Below are positions 8,640 through 12,500 of a stretch of DNA of 12,500 bases, piece by piece. Every line of letters begins with the position of its first letter. Position 1 is the stretch's first letter. The stretch covers positions 18,813,591-18,826,090 of the forward strand of contig CM022669.1 of the NCBI GenBank assembly GCA_012295275.1, read 5' to 3'. The position numbers were made by a program, and so were the translations under genes. Below the pieces are notes generated by a model. It was not told the DNA's origin. It made no database searches and saw only the letters and a list, made by a program, of their open reading frames with translations. The DNA comes from Chrysomallon squamiferum. Its lineage: Eukaryota; Mollusca; Gastropoda; Neomphalida; Peltospiridae.

Positions 8640-8845
8640 GCGTTTCTACCAGCTTAAACGAATTTAAAACTTCATATTGGCACAACCTACACATCTGAGC
8701 CAAAGTTTTAGAAAATCGGAAACAAGAAAAAGTGGAGCATTTTATATCCTTCCAATTACGTGTAGACTGAAACGGACAATACAGGGATTCGATCTGTGAA
8801 TCTACTAGTCTTCGGCACAATAACGTAACCACAGTACCGCCATGT
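8640..8845 (-). mobile_element. Probable tRNA-derived SINE, second family, intergenic
   Basis: On the minus strand, GGCGGTACTGTGGTTACG (8824-8841) looks like a tRNA box A region. AGATCGAATCCC (8784-8795) lies downstream at tRNA-like spacing and looks like box B. An unrelated body, TAATTGGAAGGATATAAAA at about 8738-8756, follows. An open frame of 66 codons here is a shadow. The body differs from the elements at 1335 and 11015, so this is either another family or a degraded copy. Confidence 0.5.
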
Positions 8846-8913
8846 CTAGTTCGGTACGTTAGTTTCTAATATTAACTTACGTGTGTGTGTCTTATCGTCT
8901 TGGATTTAACTTT

Positions 8914-9009
8914 GTCCACGCGCGCCTTCCCACCACCTGGGAGCGTCCCAACACTGTCACACTTTCACAAAAGACGGTCAAGTGTCTTCGACATCTTAAA
9001 ACCCATCAT
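8914..9009 (+). promoter_or_regulatory. Candidate untranslated first exon or promoter-proximal island of gene B
   Basis: This stretch is clearly GC-richer and more complex than the DNA on either side, with CACGCGCGCC at 8918-8927. It ends at a good donor, GTAAGC (9010). The first coding exon of gene B has a 5' UTR acceptor at 9963, so an upstream non-coding exon must exist, and this is the best candidate seen. No clear TATA box could be placed. This is inference only. Confidence 0.3.
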
Positions 9010-9015
9010 GTAAGC

Positions 9016-9078
9016 AGTATTATATTTATTTGGTTATTTATTTATTTAGTTAGTTAGTTAGCTAGTTAGTTAGTTAAT
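9016..9078. repeat. (TTTA)n(TTAG)n compound repeat, copy 1
   Basis: TTTA units followed by TTAG units with one GCTAG variant and TTAATTATT at the end. The same order recurs at about 9607-9693. Confidence 0.7.
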
Positions 9079-9192
9079 TATTTTGTTCTTTCGTTCGTCC
9101 GTTCGTTTCTGTGAATATTTTTTGTGGTTGTTTGTGTCTTTGTTTCTTTATTTCATTTCTTTTTTTTTTTTCAGCTTTAAATAAAATAATTT

Positions 9193-9333
<141 letters not shown>

Positions 9334-9606
9334 TTGTGCTTTCGTATTTCATTTTCAAAGAAAGCATATCATATATTTATTTTTTGTTATTTATGTTTAG
9401 TCAGAATATGTATTGTAATAAGATTCCTGGAACTACCAGTGTCTAAAATTATATTTTAAAATCTTAAACAGAAATATTTCGCAACAGAAGCAAACATCGT
9501 CACAAAGATACTAAATGTAATTTACCGTAAATTTAATATGTAAATTGTCTGCAGACATTTAACAGACCGAAAATTTGTTGAATGAAAATCATAACATGCT
9601 CGCCTG

Positions 9607-9861
9607 TATTTATTTATTTATTTAGATAGTTAGTTAGGTGGGTAATTAGATAGGTAGGTAGGTAGTTGGTTAGTTAGCTAGTTAGTTAATTATTAACTTA
9701 GTTACCTACTTACGTACTTACAAATGTATCCGTTTATCTATTAATTTATTATCTCCTTACTTACGCACCTATTTTATTTATTTTTTATTTTATTTTATTA
9801 AATTAAGTTATTTTACTTATTAAATTAATTAATTAATTTATTTATTTATTTATTTATTTAG
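9607..9861. repeat. (TTTA)n(TTAG/TAGG)n compound repeat, copy 2, and later TTTA/TTAA tracts
   Basis: 9607-9693 repeats the TTTA, TTAG, GCTAG, TTAATTATT order of the block at 9016, with extra TAGG units. TTTA and TTAA tracts continue to 9861. No gene is seen. Confidence 0.7.
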
Positions 9862-9963
9862 CTGTACATATTTGTACCTAACAGACAGTCTTCATTTCCT
9901 TTTAAAGGTTCTCATTGTATATTTTGTTACAGTAAATGTTTTTTTTTTTTATTATTATTTCAG

Positions 9964-9980
9964 CCGCTGACATTTCTGTC
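9964..9980 (+). promoter_or_regulatory. 5' UTR segment of gene B after a probable 5' UTR intron
   Basis: A run of T, ATT repeats and CAG end at 9963, a good 3' splice site. The 17 bases up to the ATG contain a stop in one frame only and no other ATG. The start context is GTC-ATG-T, with G at -3. Confidence 0.6.
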
Positions 9981-10028
9981 ATGTATTTTGTTCTTCTGCT
10001 TCTTTTTGGTCTCTGCGCGGTGAATGCT
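9981..10028 (+). other. Signal peptide of gene B
   Basis: Residues 1-16 are a short start (MYF), a hydrophobic core VLLLLFGLCAV, then N-A with alternating small residues. V at -3 and A at -1 fit signal peptidase rules. The chain would enter the secretory pathway. Confidence 0.85.
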
Positions 10029-10155
10029 GCTGTAAATCTCGTCCCTAAGAGTTACCTCAAAATACCACACAATGGCACAGGAAGTACTATTCCTTTCCTA
10101 AATTCCGCCATCAAAATGGCGCTCGATCCTCAGGACGATTTCCTATATGTTATTG
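9981..10155 (+). CDS. Gene B, first coding exon
   Basis: It starts at ATG 9981 and ends at donor GTATGC (10156) in phase 1. After the signal peptide it encodes PKSYLKIPHNGTGSTIPFLN, then AIKMALDPQDDFLYVIG. The F-L-Y-V-I-G strand precedes the first intron exactly where gene A's missing exon would end. 17 bases of 5' UTR (9964-9980) precede the ATG in the same exon. Confidence 0.9.
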
Positions 10156-11218
10156 GTATGCAACATTTGTATTTACTTATTTATTTATTTATTTATTTAT
10201 TTTTATTTATTTATTTGTATTTATTTATTTTTATTTATTTAATTATTTTTATTTATTTATATTTATTTATTTAATTTTATTATTTAAATACTGTACTGTA
10301 TCTGTAAAAGATAAACGAAAAATAAACTTGATGACGGTGATGATTATGATGATACAGATTATTTATGTTGCTGAGTATGATGATGATGTGTACAATAACG
10401 AAAAATATAAACAGCATCAGCAAATAAGTACCACAAGAAGAAAAAAAGAACAACAAATTTAAAATAGTTAACTAGTGCATAAGTATATCTCATAGCAGGA
10501 AGCAATAGATTATACACTATAAACTGTCAGTTATTAATTTATAAAAGGAGACAATTATAAGGGTATAATTTATCACAAACGTTTTTTAACATTTGTATAC
10601 TTACATCCGTAGAATTGTTCTTGACACTGTTTCATTCCCAGGTGATCACAACTGGGACAACGACGACACAAGAGATGGCTTCGTCAACATCATCGACGTG
10701 CGCGACAGTTCAGACCCAAAAGTGATATACTACCATCAGTTTTCTAACAGCTACGACGGCATCCCAACTGATATTCAGTTCTGCAGATCAGGCACAATTC
10801 AAAGAGTGGCCATTACGTTCAAGTCCAACACCAAAGGGGTAGAAGGACATCTTCAAATTTGGAAACCTTATCTACGATTTGACAGGACATTTATCCAAGA
10901 ACGTTCTCCTGCTACAGGTGAGAGCCAAAATTACGTCATTGTACCAATTAATACAAAAATATTTTCATAATCGTATATGGTCAAAAATCAAAGTGATTTT
11001 CATTAATAAGTTCAGGGAGTCTAGTTCAATGGTTAGAGTATTTGCATGAGGCTTAAACAGACGCAAGATTCATACTGCTAGATGCGTCCATCTGGTTATT
11101 TCTCGTTCCAACCAGTGCTCCATAAATGTTTTTATCAAATGACAAAGTATGTGATCTCCTGTCAGTGGGATTGCGATTTCATCCCTGTCTCTAAGAATGA
11201 TGACGTTGCTTTTTATTT

Positions 11219-11255
<37 letters not shown>

Positions 11256-12500
11256 TATTTTCAGTTGGCATTGACCCTGTCGCAGTCGTCGTTAACCCAA
11301 CCTGTAATTTCTTCGTCGTTGCCAATCAGGCGAGGCCGTCGATGAGAGGCGGAATTTTTGAAGACAAAGAACCAGAAATAGAAATCATCGAACTGACCAG
11401 TGACGGCTCCAGCAACATCAAAGTGTCTTTAGAGTAAGTACATGAATGTTTGCTTACAACACTAAATAACACAGTAATCATATATGAGACATTTCAACTG
11501 AGATATTACTGTAAAATAGAGATATTGAATTTTTATTTCCTCTGTTTTTATTGTTTAGATCATTATTATCGTTACTGATTACTACTAGCACTACTGTTAT
11601 CATCATCATCATCGTCGTCGTCTTATTATGATGATGATTATTACTATTATTGTTATTATTATTATTATTGTTGTTGTTGTTGTTGTTATTGTTATTATTA
11701 TTGTTGTTGTTATTGTTATTGTTGTTATTGTTGTTGTTGTTATTGTTGTTGATGATGTTGTTGTACTTGTTGTATTATTGTTATTGTTATTAGCACTGCA
11801 GTGAACCTGGATGAGGATCACGTGAGGTACAGTTTTAAAAATGTTGGAGGGAACATCAAGACTCAGCTAGAGCCATCAGCTATGTCAATGGACGATGAAC
11901 AAAACGTCTACATCTCGTTTTCAGTAAGTTGACAGTTCAGTAACAGATACAAATTTACTATATTTTAGCTGGATGCTTAGGTTGCTGGTTGGTCTTTTAT
12001 CTGTTTGTTTAACTGGTTATTATATACACTAAGAGAGTGACTGAAAAACCGGCAGAACTACAAAGAGACAAAAAAAAAAATATTATTGTTATTACTATTA
12101 CTATTACACAGGTGAACAATGCTATTGGCTCGTTCAACCTGCCGCTGTACGTGGATGTCGCTACCAGGGATCAGAATCCTCTCAAGTTTCACTACCAGGG
12201 AGACAAACACTGGTCCAACTACAAGATAGACGCCTCGGACATGGAGGGAGGTGAGCATCTGAATCTTATATTAAGTCCTGCACTAGCCACTCTCTGACAC
12301 AGACGTAGCCATTGCATGTAGCAAGGGATGGGGCAATTTAGAGTTACATTAATTTCCTTTAATTATTTCAGCCGGTTTCCACGTAAACATGTCGGCTAGA
12401 AACATCTACTCGTTCTTCCAGTCAGAGACGGTGATTCCATTCAAGTGGGTGAAGGACAACACAGTTTATTTGGTGACTGCGGACACTGGAGCCTTCAGAA
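9981..12500 (+). CDS. Gene B: MSP130-like (choice-of-anchor I family) protein with signal peptide, 3'-partial, 6 visible exons
   Basis: Joined exons are 9981-10155, 10642-10917, 11265-11433, 11794-11923, 12112-12250 and 12372-12500 (open at the edge), giving 339 residues in one frame. Residues 1-16 are a signal peptide with likely cleavage VNA/AVN. The rest aligns with gene A: DIQFC with DVQVC, GHLQIW with GHVHIY, NNAIGSFNL with NNAIARINL, YKIDASD with VSIDASD, and VYLVTADTG with PFLITTDEG. Sequons are NGT at 31-33 and NMS at 302-304. The start at 9981 has a purine at -3. An in-frame ATG at 9936 is rejected because a pyrimidine-rich acceptor ends at 9963, between the two. Exon borders share gene A's phases (1, 1, 2, 0, 1), so the two are tandem duplicates. 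A secreted or surface role is inferred from the signal peptide; a mineral-matrix role rests on the family alone. Confidence 0.87.
10156..10641 (+). repeat. Gene B intron 1: (TTTA)n block
   Basis: TTTA/TTTTA units fill about 10170-10286, starting about 14 bases after the donor. 10287-10641 is AT-rich with ATG/GAT units near 10330-10390 and nothing else recognised. Confidence 0.85.
10642..10917 (+). CDS. Gene B, second coding exon (fused equivalent of two gene A exons)
   Basis: The acceptor is TTCCCAG at 10641 and the donor GTGAGA at 10918; it is phase 1 on both sides. It encodes GFVNIIDVRDSSDPKVIYYH, TDIQFCRSGTIQRVAITF and GVEGHLQIWKPYLRFD. It covers in one piece the stretch that gene A splits at 152-500. 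An acidic run, DHNWDNDDTRD, near its start has no match in gene A. Confidence 0.93.
11015..11260 (+). mobile_element. Molluscan-type tRNA-derived SINE in gene B intron 2
   Basis: The head reads GGGAGTCTAGTTCAATGGTT with TAGAG after it (box A-like), and CGCAAGATTCATACTG at about 11062-11077 (box B-like). The body has ATCTGGTTATTTCTCGTTCC, AACCAGTGCTCC and TATGTGATCTCCTGTCAGTG, all in the order of a very common molluscan SINE. A (TTTA)n tract at 11214-11258 follows as a tail. The gene B acceptor at 11264 starts directly after it. Confidence 0.8.
11265..11433 (+). CDS. Gene B, third coding exon
   Basis: The acceptor TATTTTCAG (11264) sits directly after a (TTTA)n tract, and the donor is GTAAGT (11434). 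It enters in phase 1 and leaves in phase 2. It encodes GIDPVAVVVNPTCNFFVVAN, then PEIEIIELTSDGSSNIKV. It matches gene A exon 1577-1775 but is 30 nt shorter. Confidence 0.92.
11434..11793 (+). repeat. Gene B intron 3: ATC/GTC and TTG/TTA repeat
   Basis: ATC then GTC units at 11600-11622, then an interrupted TTA/TTG/GAT tract from about 11638 to 11792 that ends in the TAG acceptor. The repeat itself supplies the pyrimidine-rich stretch. Confidence 0.85.
11794..11923 (+). CDS. Gene B, fourth coding exon
   Basis: The acceptor TTATTAG ends at 11793, right at the end of a TTG/TTA repeat, and the donor is GTAAGT (11924). It enters in phase 2 and leaves in phase 0. It encodes TAVNLDEDHVRYSFKNVGG, then LEPSAMSMDDEQNVYISFS. 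E-P-S-A-M-S-M-D-D matches E-P-E-Y-I-T-I-N-N of gene A. Confidence 0.92.
12112..12250 (+). CDS. Gene B, fifth coding exon with IDASD motif
   Basis: The acceptor is TTACACAG at 12111 and the donor GTGAGC (12251). It enters in phase 0 and leaves in phase 1. It encodes VNNAIGSFNLPLYVDVATRD, then HWSNYKIDASDMEG. It matches gene A exon 2902-3034, including N-N-A-I and I-D-A-S-D. Confidence 0.93.
12372..12500 (+). CDS. Gene B, sixth coding exon, cut by window edge
   Basis: The acceptor is AATTATTTCAG at 12371, phase 1. It encodes AGFHVNMSARNIYSFFQSET, then VIPFKWVKDNTVYLVTADTG. It matches the 5' part of gene A exon 4004-4174. The frame is open to the last base, and the part matching gene A's acidic DxDxDG loop lies beyond the window. 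Confidence 0.9.

Noticed and set aside
8632-8832. Minus-strand 66-codon frame
   Set aside because: It coincides with a tRNA-derived SINE-like element and shows no protein family features.
9936-9980. Upstream in-frame ATG extending gene B by 15 residues
   Set aside because: The stretch contains a T-rich tract ending in CAG at 9963, a typical acceptor. The signal peptide begins properly at 9981, so the upstream ATG is intronic.
11609-11821. Minus-strand Thr/Ile-rich frame
   Set aside because: It is generated by the TTG/TTA repeat of gene B intron 3 and overlaps a supported coding exon on the plus strand.
12058-12258. Minus-strand 66-codon frame opposite gene B exon 5
   Set aside because: It is the antisense shadow of an exon with clear family homology on the plus strand.

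Overview
The window is animal nuclear DNA, most likely from a mollusc. The coding parts are short exons (57 to 276 nt) with GT/AG borders, split by very AT-rich introns full of microsatellites. At least one interspersed repeat (about 11015-11260) closely resembles an abundant molluscan tRNA-derived SINE as I remember it. Whether this is a gastropod or a bivalve cannot be settled from the window. There are no bacterial operons, rRNA genes or CRISPR arrays.

Two genes of one family lie head to tail on the + strand. Gene A (exons between 22 and 6849; first coding exon off the left edge) gives 504 C-terminal residues and ends in a stop and a polyadenylation signal. Gene B starts at 9981 with a signal peptide and runs off the right edge; six coding exons give 339 N-terminal residues. 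Both match the choice-of-anchor I / MSP130 (mesenchyme-specific cell surface glycoprotein) family, whose sea urchin founder is a skeletal-cell surface protein linked to biomineralisation. Hallmarks in A are the I-D-A-S-D motif, the D-P-A-L-L-G-R-L segment, the G-G-R-x-F-S-I-x-D segment, S-G-D-D-I-E, and a C-terminal strand ending in S-A-Y-E-L. B aligns to A over its visible length with the same intron phases, so the pair is a local tandem duplication. One intron of A (152-500) is missing from B.

Layout: 1-21 intron end; 22-6849 gene A (10 visible exons); 6850 to about 6965 3' UTR; about 6966-8913 intergenic, with microsatellites, an approximately 88-bp degenerate tandem repeat and a SINE-like element; 8914-9009 a GC-richer island that could be an untranslated first exon of B; 9010-9963 a probable 5' UTR intron with a (TC)66 tract; 9964-12500 gene B.

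The most interesting points are the tandem MSP130-like pair, the intron difference between the copies, the microsatellite and SINE-tail sequence that forms several 3' splice sites, a D-x-D-x-D-G-x-x-D acidic loop in A, and three TGACGTCA octamers within about 0.7 kb of A. I found nothing that amounts to a wholly new biological system.
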